The translations under genes and the position numbers were made by a program. A stretch of 33,743 bases of DNA from an uncultured Alphaproteobacteria bacterium (GTDB taxonomy: Bacteria > Pseudomonadota > Alphaproteobacteria > UBA8366 > JADFVY01), in NCBI GenBank assembly GCA_947259795.1, contig CAMYNJ010000073.1, positions 1 to 33,743 of the forward strand, written 5' to 3'. Below, in pieces: positions 15,875 through 22,304 of the stretch (the first letter of the stretch is position 1; each line of letters opens with the position of its first letter). The notes beneath the pieces were generated by a model that worked only from the letters and a program-made list of their open reading frames with translations, did no database searches and had not been told where the DNA came from.

Positions 15875-18097
15875 CTAACTGTCCCCCTTCAGATCCGCCT
15901 GCGGCGGTGCGCTCGTCGTGCCGGTCTTGCGTGCAGGCGTCTTCTCTCCCTTCGGCCGGTCCGCATTGGCGTCGGATTCCTCGGCGAACCATATGGTCCG
16001 CTGCGGGAACGGTATTTCTATGCCCTCGGCATCGAACCGGCGCTTCAGCAGCCGGTTGAACGCCCGCTTGATCGCCCACTGCATGCCTGGCGCGGTCTTC
16101 ATGCGCACCTTGATCACAACGGCCGAATCGTCGAAGCGGTCGAGGCCCTGCACCTGCAGGTCGTCGAGGATATGGATCTGCTGGTCCGGATCCTGGCGCA
16201 GTTCCCGGCCGACCTCTTCAATGACCTGCGTCACCCGGTCCACGTCCTCCTTGTAGGCCACGCCGATCTCCAACACCGCGTAGGCGAACTCCCGAGTGTA
16301 GTTGATGACCGTGGTGACGTCGCTGAAGGGAATCGTATGGACGGTCCCGGACGGGTCGCGCAGCCGGATGGAGCGGATGGATAGCGCCTCGACGGTGCCG
16401 CCATGGCCCGCCAGCGCTACGTAATCGCCGACGGAAACGGTATCCTCGATCAGGATGAACAGCCCGGTGATGATATCGCGCACCAGGGTTTGCGCCCCGA
16501 AGCCGACCGCCAGGCCGACGACGCCGGCGCCAGCCAGAAGCGGCGCGATGTTGATGCCCAGTTCCGAAAGCACGGTAAGCCCGACCACCACGGTGAGGGC
16601 GACCAGGATCACCTTGCGGATCAGCGGCAGCAATGTACGCGCCCGCTGGCTGTTCGCCGCATCCTTGCTGGCGAGATACCTTTCGACGGCGGCACTCAGC
16701 GCTTCCCAGCCGACAATGGCCATCAGCAGGATGGCGCCGATGCTGGCCAGCCGCGACAACAGGGCGCGGCCCGCCGGCTCGCTTAACCACAGCAGGATAT
16801 CCACGCCCCAGGCTTGCAGCACCGCAAGAACGGCGACCGTTGCGATAATGCCCCGCAAGACCGTTTTGACGATCGGCAGATAACGATTGACCCGGTCCTC
16901 GAGTCCCGGCAACTGCGCCTGCAATTCTGCAGACAGCGAAAACGTCCTGTCGATCAGACGGCTGGCGAAACTGCCGGCGGCGACCCCGAGGAATATGGCC
17001 AATGCGCTAAGCAGGGTAGAGCGCGTGATATAGGCGAACCCGCCCGGCATGCCGATCACCCACACCAGATAGACGATCGCGACATAGAGGATGGCGAGCA
17101 CATGCCAGAGATCGGCCAGCCGCCGCCGCAGCAGCAGCAACCGGGCGTCGTCCTCGCCGCCGATGAACCGGGCGACACCCTGGCGGTTCTGCATGATCAG
17201 CATCACGGAAAGCAGCGCCAGAACCAGCCCGATCAGCTTGAAGAGGAAAAATTGCGCCGGCGCGTCCAGCCCCAGGAATCCGGCGGCCTGGACGGCGAAG
17301 TAGCCGAATACACCCACAACCGACACCCGCTTGATCCAGATATAGAGATACTGCGCGGTCTCGTCGCCCAGACTGACGGGCCGGACCGCCGCGGCCGCGG
17401 GCGCCAGCACCGTGCGGGCGATAGCGTTGATCGCGCCCACGATCGCCACCGCGTAAACCACCGACAGGGTGACCGGCCGGGCAATACCGGCCTCGCCAAA
17501 GAGGCTGACCAGTATGCCGCCAGCGGCAGCGAAGGCGGCCGGCGGAATCAGGATCAGAATCAGCCGGGCCACCAACAGGGGAATCTGCACCAGCAGGCCT
17601 TCGCCCTCGCGCCAGGCGATCGAGGACAGCGGCCTGGCGAGAAGTCTCTTGACGACGCTTTGTGCCACGAATCCCGCCGCGATAACTGCAATCAGCGCCA
17701 GGATTCCCTCTGTCCAGCGGGCAAGAACGGCGGGGTCCGCCAACCCCTCGCGAAGGCCCGCCAAACCATCGGGGATGTTGAGAAGTGCGTCGGCAAGCAC
17801 AGAAAGCTGCTTGCCCAGCGCCTCGCTGTGCGTTGAAAGCTGATCGATCACGATGGCGCCCAGCGTCCGCTGTTCGGATTCCGGCGCCCCTTCCTCACCC
17901 CTCTTGACCTCGATCAGCGTGTTCAGGCGCCTGATGAGTTCCTCGCGCTCGGTGTCGTCCTCTATCGCCGCGACCAGGTCTTCCAGATCCGCCGCGGTGA
18001 CGGTGCCATGTTCCTCGGCCATGGCCCGACCGTCCAGATAGCCACAGGTCAGCACGACGCTACCGGCCACCAACACCAGTTTCAACAATCTGAGCAT
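15875..18097 (-). CDS. Large MscS-family mechanosensitive channel
   Basis: A 740-residue inner-membrane protein that would open under membrane tension to release solutes after hypo-osmotic shock. Residues 1-27 look like a signal peptide (LVAGSVVLTCGYLDGRAMA); 30-150 form a charged periplasmic segment; about 11 membrane segments follow. The MscS core is clear: pore helix region GAGVVGLAVGFGAQTLVRDI, then the beta domain GLFILIEDTVSVGDYV, VEALSIRSIRLRDPSGTVHT and IPFSDVTTVINYTREFA. The C-terminal alpha/beta part ends with an Arg/Lys-rich tail. It is much longer than E. coli MscS (about 286) and closer to the YbdG/YnaI or MscK-like multi-TM types. It is divergent from the SNase-like gene across about 294 bases. 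Confidence 0.9.
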   Translation of the reverse strand: MLRLLKLVLVAGSVVLTCGYLDGRAMAEEHGTVTAADLEDLVAAIEDDTEREELIRRLNTLIEVKRGEEGAPESEQRTLGAIVIDQLSTHSEALGKQLSVLADALLNIPDGLAGLREGLADPAVLARWTEGILALIAVIAAGFVAQSVVKRLLARPLSSIAWREGEGLLVQIPLLVARLILILIPPAAFAAAGGILVSLFGEAGIARPVTLSVVYAVAIVGAINAIARTVLAPAAAAVRPVSLGDETAQYLYIWIKRVSVVGVFGYFAVQAAGFLGLDAPAQFFLFKLIGLVLALLSVMLIMQNRQGVARFIGGEDDARLLLLRRRLADLWHVLAILYVAIVYLVWVIGMPGGFAYITRSTLLSALAIFLGVAAGSFASRLIDRTFSLSAELQAQLPGLEDRVNRYLPIVKTVLRGIIATVAVLAVLQAWGVDILLWLSEPAGRALLSRLASIGAILLMAIVGWEALSAAVERYLASKDAANSQRARTLLPLIRKVILVALTVVVGLTVLSELGINIAPLLAGAGVVGLAVGFGAQTLVRDIITGLFILIEDTVSVGDYVALAGHGGTVEALSIRSIRLRDPSGTVHTIPFSDVTTVINYTREFAYAVLEIGVAYKEDVDRVTQVIEEVGRELRQDPDQQIHILDDLQVQGLDRFDDSAVVIKVRMKTAPGMQWAIKRAFNRLLKRRFDAEGIEIPFPQRTIWFAEESDANADRPKGEKTPARKTGTTSAPPQADLKGDS

Positions 18098-18391
18098 GAT
18101 AAATTCCCGTTTGCCCCCGGAACGGATCGCGATTGATCGTCGTCATGATCGATTGCGCAAATCCGCTTTAAATCTTGAAGATAGAGCCGATAAATCCGCG
18201 GGCACTCTAGCGACATGAAGCGGACAAGTCACACCCAATAAGCCGAGCCTATGGCCGTAAAATCAATCGCCCGCGCCCGATCCGGACAACGGCGCAGGGG
18301 CAAGATTTCACATAAGCGGATTTTGCCGATGCCTCTTTCGCGCGGACCGGCTATTATCGGGGCCGATTCGATTCGCCAGCCTGTTGGGGCC

Positions 18392-18868
18392 ATGAAGTCC
18401 AGCCGATCCATATACGCTGTAATTCTTTCCGTTCTCCTGTTGCTTGCCGGGTTTTCCGCCCAGGCGCAGGAAATCACCGGCATCGCCGAGGTGCGGTCGG
18501 GGAATGAAATTGCCCTGAACGGAACCGTCGTCAGGCTTTTCGGTCTCGAAGCGCCGGCCCCGGACGAGCGGTGCGATCTGACCGAAGGGCGATACCGCTG
18601 CGGCATCGTGGCCTGGGCCGAGCTGGTCAAGCTCGCCGACGGGCGCGACCTGTCATGCGATATCGAGTCGCGAACCGGCGACGGACTGCCGGTCGCCACA
18701 TGTTATCTGGGCGAGCGCGATATAAACGAAGCGCTGGTGCGCAGCGGCTGGGCCGAGGCGCGGGCCGATGTCGAGCGCTATCAGGTCGACCAGGCCGAGG
18801 CGCGGCGCGCAAGGCGCGGGCTGTGGGCGGAACGAATCAGGCCGCCCGATCGCAGGCAGGCGCCGTGA
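18392..18868 (+). CDS. Secreted SNase-fold (thermonuclease-like) protein, probably catalytically impaired
   Basis: A 158-residue protein starting with a signal peptide (SIYAVILSVLLLLAGFSAQA, cleavage near AQA-QE). I chose the ATG at 18392 because the signal peptide begins there; the frame is open further upstream. The rest is one SNase/TNase domain: VRSGNEIALNGTVVRLFGLEAP, RYRCGIVAWAELVKLADGRD, and ERDINEALVRSGWAEA, with ARRARRGLWA at the end. Aligned by eye with staphylococcal nuclease, Arg35 is kept (VRLFG). Glu43 falls on an Ala in LEAPAP and Arg87 on a Leu in DGLPVATC. It may bind nucleic acid or another ligand without cutting it. Four cysteines could form periplasmic disulfides. Confidence 0.82.
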   Translation: MKSSRSIYAVILSVLLLLAGFSAQAQEITGIAEVRSGNEIALNGTVVRLFGLEAPAPDERCDLTEGRYRCGIVAWAELVKLADGRDLSCDIESRTGDGLPVATCYLGERDINEALVRSGWAEARADVERYQVDQAEARRARRGLWAERIRPPDRRQAP

Positions 18869-19021
18869 ATTTGCGGACTGGTCATAATCTCGTTTAACCG
18901 ACAGGTTGCAGAACGCGGATATTGCAATCCGCAACCGTCGGATTCGCATCCTGCAATGGGAGTTCCAACCCATGACAAGGGGCCTGGTGGTTGGCCGCGC
19001 CGGAAACCCCCGATAATTCAA
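18869..19021. other. Spacer between SNase-like gene and the small RNA loci
   Basis: No gene seen. It contains a potential hairpin GCGGAT/ATCCGC (18915-18920 with 18927-18932) overlapping an alternative pairing GGTTGC/GCAACC (18904-18909 with 18931-18936), not followed by a T-run. A further short inverted repeat ATGGG/CCCAT is at 18956-18973. Confidence 0.4.
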
Positions 19022-19069
19022 CAAAGAAAAGGCCCCGGCGTCGGATTTCATCAATCAAGCGCCGGGGCC
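19022..19069 (-). terminator. Rho-independent terminator of small RNA copy 1
   Basis: Ten perfect GC-rich pairs (19060-19069 with 19031-19040) enclose a 19-base loop. On the minus strand the stem is followed by TTTTCTTTGT. On the plus strand the hairpin is not followed by a T-run, so it does not serve the SNase-like gene. Confidence 0.75.
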
Positions 19070-19095
19070 AAGTTGGCATAAGGAAGGGTTGCACC
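19022..19095 (-). ncRNA. Putative sigma-54-dependent small RNA, copy 1
   Basis: The predicted transcript starts at about 19094, 12 bases after the -12 C of the promoter at 19106-19121, and runs about 73 nt on the minus strand. Its 5' end carries GCAACCCUUCCUUAUGCC, unpaired and rich in C/U. It ends with a perfect 10-bp hairpin (GGCCCCGGCG at 19031-19040 with CGCCGGGGCC at 19060-19069) followed by TTTTCTTTGT. The frame through it shows no ribosome-binding site. No minus-strand gene lies upstream that would need this terminator. A second copy with the same layout lies 141 bases away. I know no named RNA family that matches. Confidence 0.6.
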
Positions 19096-19105
19096 ATTAA
19101 ATTAA

Positions 19106-19121
19106 GCAATTAGCGTGCCAA
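19106..19121 (-). promoter_or_regulatory. Sigma-54 (RpoN) promoter P1
   Basis: Minus strand: TTGGCACGCTAATTGC then TT. This is an exact match to TGGCACG-N4-TTGC(A/T), with the GG and GC dinucleotides 12 bases apart as required. The predicted start of transcription is a G near 19094. No enhancer-binding protein gene is in the window, and I could not find a convincing NtrC or NifA activator site upstream. Confidence 0.7.
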
Positions 19122-19177
19122 CATGATCTTGACAGCCAATGCGTGTACTAAGGCGTCTTCCTCCATCTCGGGGTCAG

Positions 19178-19210
19178 AAAAAAGGCCCCGATGCACAAGG
19201 CGTCGGGGCC
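19178..19210 (-). terminator. Rho-independent terminator of small RNA copy 2
   Basis: An eight-pair GC-rich stem (19203-19210 with 19184-19191) is followed on the minus strand by TTTTTT (plus 19178-19183). No protein gene precedes it on that strand. Confidence 0.75.
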
Positions 19211-19236
19211 AAAGTTGGCATAAGGAAGGGTTGCAA
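19178..19236 (-). ncRNA. Putative sigma-54-dependent small RNA, copy 2
   Basis: The predicted transcript starts near 19235 and is about 58 nt. It begins UUGCAACCCUUCCUUAUGCC, as in copy 1, and ends with the hairpin GGCCCCGA (second arm, plus 19184-19191) with TCGGGGCC (19203-19210), followed on the minus strand by six Ts and CTGA. The loop is shorter than in copy 1 (11 bases). A 15-codon ATG-to-TGA frame exists inside it but has no Shine-Dalgarno. The copy lies just upstream of, and divergent from, the Pcm-family gene. Confidence 0.6.
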
Positions 19237-19246
19237 TTTCATATAA

Positions 19247-19262
19247 GCACATTTCGTGCCAA
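19247..19262 (-). promoter_or_regulatory. Sigma-54 (RpoN) promoter P2
   Basis: Minus strand: TTGGCACGAAATGTGC then TT, matching TGGCACG-N4-TTGC(A/T) except G for the first T of the -12 element. GG-to-GC spacing is again 12 bases. The predicted start is near 19235. Confidence 0.62.
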
Positions 19263-19285
19263 AATGTTAAAGTGCGCGCGAAAAC

Positions 19286-19978
19286 GTGATGGACGCGATC
19301 GTGATGCAGTTGTCCCGCCAATCTCGCAGTTTCTACTCATGGCCCGCCGCCATCGCGGTGGCGGCGGGCCTCGCTTTGGGCGTCCCCGGCTGGCAGATCG
19401 ACCCCCATGTCATGGCGGCGATGGGAACGGTTCCGCGGCATGAATTCGTGCCGGACGAACTCCGCCCACTCGCATACCTGGACATGCCGCTCCCGGTGGG
19501 CTGGGAGCAGAACATAGCGCAGCCCTACCTGGTTGCCCTGATGACGCATCTCGCCGGGATCGAGACCGGCGATGTCGTTTTCGAGACCGGCACGGGTGCC
19601 GGCTATCACGCGGCCGTCCTGTCGCTGCTGGCGGCCAGGGTCGTCAGCGTCGAGATCGTCTCGCCGCTGGCGCTCAGGGCCTCGGCGAAACTCAAGGCGC
19701 TGAACTACGACAATGTCGAGGTGATGGCGTCCGACGGCTATTACGGTGCGCCGGGTAAGGGGCCGTTCGACGCCATGATCGTAAAGGAAGCGTTGGACCA
19801 TGTGCCGCCGCCGCTGCTGGCGCAATTGAAGCCCGGCGGCCGGCTGATTCTGCCGCTGGGTCCGCTGGAGGGCCCGCAGTTCCTTACCGTGGTCGAGAAA
19901 TTGTCGGATGGCCGTACCCGCGGCACGCGCATCCTGCCCGTGATCTTCACGCCGCTCCAGGGCGGCGAGCGAATCTAG
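19286..19978 (+). CDS. Protein-L-isoaspartate O-methyltransferase family protein
   Basis: A 230-residue SAM-dependent methyltransferase of the Pcm/PIMT family, which repairs isoaspartyl residues in damaged proteins. Visible motifs are VPRHEFVPDELRPLAYLD, NIAQPYLVALMTHLAG (family IxQPxxVA), SAM motif I VFETGTGAGYHAAVLSLLA, VVSVEI, and LLAQLKPGGRLILPLG. In canonical PIMTs motif I is usually EIGTGSGYQ. The first 25 residues are fairly hydrophobic and the start is uncertain: GTG at 19286 or ATG at 19289, with no clear Shine-Dalgarno, and a start further in is possible. The protein-L-isoaspartate substrate is inferred from the family. Confidence 0.82.
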   Translation: MMDAIVMQLSRQSRSFYSWPAAIAVAAGLALGVPGWQIDPHVMAAMGTVPRHEFVPDELRPLAYLDMPLPVGWEQNIAQPYLVALMTHLAGIETGDVVFETGTGAGYHAAVLSLLAARVVSVEIVSPLALRASAKLKALNYDNVEVMASDGYYGAPGKGPFDAMIVKEALDHVPPPLLAQLKPGGRLILPLGPLEGPQFLTVVEKLSDGRTRGTRILPVIFTPLQGGERI

Positions 19979-20024
19979 AATTTTGCCCACTTATACAGAG
20001 CGAATTTGACGGCAGGGTCGCCGC

Positions 20025-20058
20025 AAAGCGAAAGGCCCGCGCGAATTCTCGGCGGGCC
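20025..20058 (-). terminator. Intrinsic terminator after the 84-residue ORF
   Basis: GGCCCGC (20034-20040) pairs with GCGGGCC (20052-20058) around an 11-base loop. On the minus strand the stem is followed by TTTCGCTTT. It lies 30 bases past the stop of the minus-strand gene at 20089 and between convergent genes, so it may also act on the Pcm-family transcript. Confidence 0.6.
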
Positions 20059-20088
20059 GTCAATTTCGGAATCTTGATGACCGGGACG

Positions 20089-20343
20089 TCAGTGTATCGA
20101 CACCGAGCCCTGCTCGAAGTCGCTGCCGTTTACCGAAACCTGGGTTGCCGCCCAGTCCATGGCTTCCGAGAGATTGTCGCGGCCGACCTCGTCGGCGATG
20201 ATGTCCACGAACTCGCGTAGCGCAGCCTCGAAATTTTCGGCGTGCAAGCTCCGCCCGTGTGCCTTGAGGAGTTTTACGCAGGCCGTACCGTGCACAATCC
20301 ACAATGCGGCCATCCGTGCGTTGTTGTTTTCCTGTCCAATCAC
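20089..20343 (-). CDS. Small hypothetical protein
   Basis: An 84-residue acidic, soluble protein with no signal peptide or membrane segment; I do not recognise a family. Notable stretches are LWIVHGTACVKLLKAHGRSL and FVDIIADEVGRDNLSEAMDW, which look amphipathic and helical. Two points support it as a real gene: a GGGAGAA ribosome-binding site about nine bases before the GTG start at 20343, and a dedicated terminator-like hairpin after the stop. The DMT transporter starts 200 bases away in the opposite direction. Confidence 0.6.
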   Translation of the reverse strand: MIGQENNNARMAALWIVHGTACVKLLKAHGRSLHAENFEAALREFVDIIADEVGRDNLSEAMDWAATQVSVNGSDFEQGSVSIH

Positions 20344-20544
20344 GTTTCATTTCTCCCGATTGCCCGACTGCCGGACGCGGCAGGCGACTTACCACCGGGG
20401 CATGGTAGCAGCCGTAGGTTAACGATCCGTTTACGGCGGTTAAGCCGAAAAACGCAGATCGGCGCTTTCGGTTCCGCGAACCTTTTGCATGGGCTATGCT
20501 CCGACGGCGTTCATCTGTCGGCCAGCTTGAAATCAACTGCTTCA

Positions 20545-21417
20545 ATGTTCACCCCCGCCCTGCCGGTCCTCTTTATTCTGCTCTGGTCCAGCGCCTTCAT
20601 CAGCGCCAAATACGGGCTGCCCGACGCCGGGCCGTTCAGCTTCCTGCTGACCCGCTTCGTTATCGTCTTCCTGCTGTTCGGGGCGATCGCCGCCGCCTTG
20701 CGGCGGCCCTGGCCGCGCGGCCCGATGCTGGCCAATCTGCTGTTCGTTGGGGTCCTGATGCATGGCTTCTATCTGGGCGGCGTGTTCTTCGCCATCGCGC
20801 AGGGCATGCCCGCCGGCCTGTCCGCCCTGATCGTGAGCACCCAGCCGGTGCTGACCGCGGCGCTGGGCGTCCGGCTGTTGGGCGAAAGTCCGGCGCCGGC
20901 ACAGTGGCTGGGCATCGCGCTGGGCGCAGTGGGGGTCGTGCTGGTGTTGTGGCCGCGGCTGGGCAGCGATGTCCCGCTTACCGGCCTCGCCGCCTGCATC
21001 GTCTCGCTGCTGGCCATCACCTTCGGCACGATCTGGCAGAAGCGGCACGGCGGCGGCATGGACCTGTTGAGTGGTAACGCCATGCAGGCGCTGGCCGCGG
21101 CCCTGTTCTATGGCGTCATCGTCCTCGTCTTCGAGCCCTACCGCGTGGATTGGACCGTCGAATTTTCTCTAGCGATGGGCTGGCTGATACTCGCGGTATC
21201 ACTGGGCGCGGTCAGTATTCTGATGGTGCTGATCAAGCGCGGCAGCGCGGCGGCGACCACCAGCCTGTTCTTCCTTGTGCCGCCCGCTTCCGCCATCATG
21301 GCCTGGATGGCTTTCGGCGAAGAGCTGGGCCAGCTGGGCCTGGCGGGCCTGGGCATTACGACGGCAGGCGTTTGGCTGGTAAATCGGCGGGCCGGCGACA
21401 CACTGGAAAGGCGTTGA
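20545..21417 (+). CDS. DMT-superfamily (EamA) transporter
   Basis: A 290-residue inner-membrane protein with ten predicted membrane helices arranged as two EamA repeats, as in RhaT/YdcZ-like drug/metabolite exporters. The first repeat begins LPVLFILLWSSAFISAKYGLP, the second near LAACIVSLLAITFGTIWQKR, and the C-terminus PPASAIMAWMAFGEELG is the usual EamA signature. The ATG at 20545 is chosen because the family begins here; the open frame extends upstream without similarity. A TTG at 20527 is a possible alternative. Family substrates are diverse, including amino acids and metabolites; none can be assigned. Confidence 0.88.
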   Translation: MFTPALPVLFILLWSSAFISAKYGLPDAGPFSFLLTRFVIVFLLFGAIAAALRRPWPRGPMLANLLFVGVLMHGFYLGGVFFAIAQGMPAGLSALIVSTQPVLTAALGVRLLGESPAPAQWLGIALGAVGVVLVLWPRLGSDVPLTGLAACIVSLLAITFGTIWQKRHGGGMDLLSGNAMQALAAALFYGVIVLVFEPYRVDWTVEFSLAMGWLILAVSLGAVSILMVLIKRGSAAATTSLFFLVPPASAIMAWMAFGEELGQLGLAGLGITTAGVWLVNRRAGDTLERR

Positions 21418-21824
21418 AATGAGAGAACACGTCATTGTTCTAGCGATCGCCGCCTTCACCAGGGACGCCTAGCAGGCAATCCTGTTCGACAAGGGAAACA
21501 CGACCGTTAGGCAAGCACATTGAGCAACCGGCAGCAGCACCCATAGCGCCGCAAAATCCATAGGCCCGGCCACTAATTGAAGCACGTATCAAGAAATCAA
21601 CTTGCGGGGTGCGGAATCAAGCACAGAAATTCCTGTGCAGCGGCGATAAATCAATACAAAAAACCTATCAATAAATTGATTAATGGCGTATTTTAGAAAT
21701 TATTATTTCAATATATCATGTCATTAAATCAATCGTAACTTCGCTAAGTTGAAAAAACAGGTAATATATGCACACAACATTTTGCAAATGAATATACTGC
21801 GGCTAATTAAAGGATTTGCATAGT
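21418..21824. other. AT-rich non-coding region upstream of the PhnD/kinase operon
   Basis: 407 bases with no credible gene. From about 21640 to 21820 it is strikingly AT-rich against the surrounding GC-rich DNA. It holds a hairpin GCACAG/CTGTGC (21621-21626 with 21633-21638), the palindrome ATCAAT-AA-ATTGAT (21667-21680) and further single ATCAAT copies on either side. This is a likely promoter/operator region for the following operon. TAATAT at about 21765 is a possible -10 element without a good -35. Confidence 0.5.
21667..21680. promoter_or_regulatory. Palindromic candidate operator ATCAAT-N2-ATTGAT
   Basis: A perfect 6-bp inverted repeat with a two-base spacer, in an AT-rich region that also has single AAATCAAT copies at about 21648-21655 and 21724-21732. 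Half-sites of this type are common for dimeric regulators. AT-rich composition raises the chance of coincidence. Confidence 0.3.
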
Positions 21825-21971
21825 TTGAAAGGCAACTGGAAAGCGTATGCTGCATGGCGCGCCTGCTTCTTGTTTGCTGTTTGTGTGGCATTGACCGGAT
21901 GTGCCCGCGTAATCGACGATAAGCAGGGGCCGGCGTATCTTACCGCCGCCGGCATACTGGCAGGGCGCTAA
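21825..21971 (+). CDS. Short putative lipoprotein
   Basis: A 48-residue peptide read from TTG at 21825, preceded by AAAGGA at 21809-21814. It has a positively charged N-terminus, a hydrophobic core (ACFLFAVCVALTG) and a lipobox ALTGC near Cys27 (family L-x-x-C), followed by a short acidic/basic tail ending in LTAAGILAGR and TAA. The stop is immediately followed, in the same frame, by the ATG of the next ORF. This may be a genuine small lipoprotein or the 5' part of a longer lipoprotein gene broken by a nonsense codon. An entericidin-like or signalling role cannot be assigned. Confidence 0.5.
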   Translation: MKGNWKAYAAWRACFLFAVCVALTGCARVIDDKQGPAYLTAAGILAGR

Positions 21972-22292
21972 ATGCCTGCCGAATTTACACCGGCGTTAGC
22001 CCGCGCCAGTGCGATCGTCACCGAAATGGGCGGCCGGCTGAGCCAGACATCGACCCTGGTGCGCGAGACTGATGTCATGACCGTGGCCGGTGCAAAAAAC
22101 GCCGACGGCGGGATTGCGGACGGCGAAGCGGTTCAAGCCGAGCTCAGATTGCTCGACGACTATAAGGAAAGCAGAATCGTTGAATTTTCGTATATCACTG
22201 CAGCCAGAAAGGCCGGAAAGGTATTTGGGAAACAGAACACCGCGTGCGACTGCGATGCGCCGGCTACCCCAAAACGGGAGACGTTACAATAG
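21972..22292 (+). CDS. Small hypothetical protein, in frame with the upstream lipoprotein leader
   Basis: A 106-residue hydrophilic protein with no recognised domain. The first 70 residues are Ala/Glu/Thr-rich (FTPALARASAIVTEMGG, AVQAELRLLDDYKESR) and probably helical; the end is a short Cys-containing tail (TACDCDAP). The ATG abuts the TAA of the lipoprotein ORF (TAAATG) in the same frame, so it is either translationally coupled or the second part of one interrupted gene of about 155 residues. The PhnD-like gene begins 12 bases later, so it is part of the same operon. Without a signal peptide of its own it would stay cytosolic; joined to the upstream ORF it would be an envelope lipoprotein. 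Confidence 0.45.
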   Translation: MPAEFTPALARASAIVTEMGGRLSQTSTLVRETDVMTVAGAKNADGGIADGEAVQAELRLLDDYKESRIVEFSYITAARKAGKVFGKQNTACDCDAPATPKRETLQ

Positions 22293-22304
22293 AGGCCTGA
22301 GGAC

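Larger units (their letters stand above)
19063..19235. repeat. Two near-identical 31-32 base direct repeats
   Basis: The plus-strand blocks 19063-19093 and 19204-19235 are identical except for one extra A. Both contain CGGGGCCAA, AGTTGGCATAAGGAAGGG and TTGCA. They cover the 5' half and the first stem arm of the two predicted small RNAs. The flanking promoter elements and stem second arms are similar but not identical, which suggests an old tandem duplication whose 5' segment has been kept by selection. Confidence 0.85.

Noticed and set aside
18894-19109. Minus-strand 71-codon ORF across the first small RNA
   Set aside because: No ribosome-binding site; it runs through the perfect 10-bp terminator hairpin and its T-run, and the frame is not kept in the second copy.
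19022-19210. Hairpins read as ordinary terminators of the SNase-like or Pcm-like genes
   Set aside because: Both T-runs are on the minus strand, whereas both neighbouring genes are on the plus strand.
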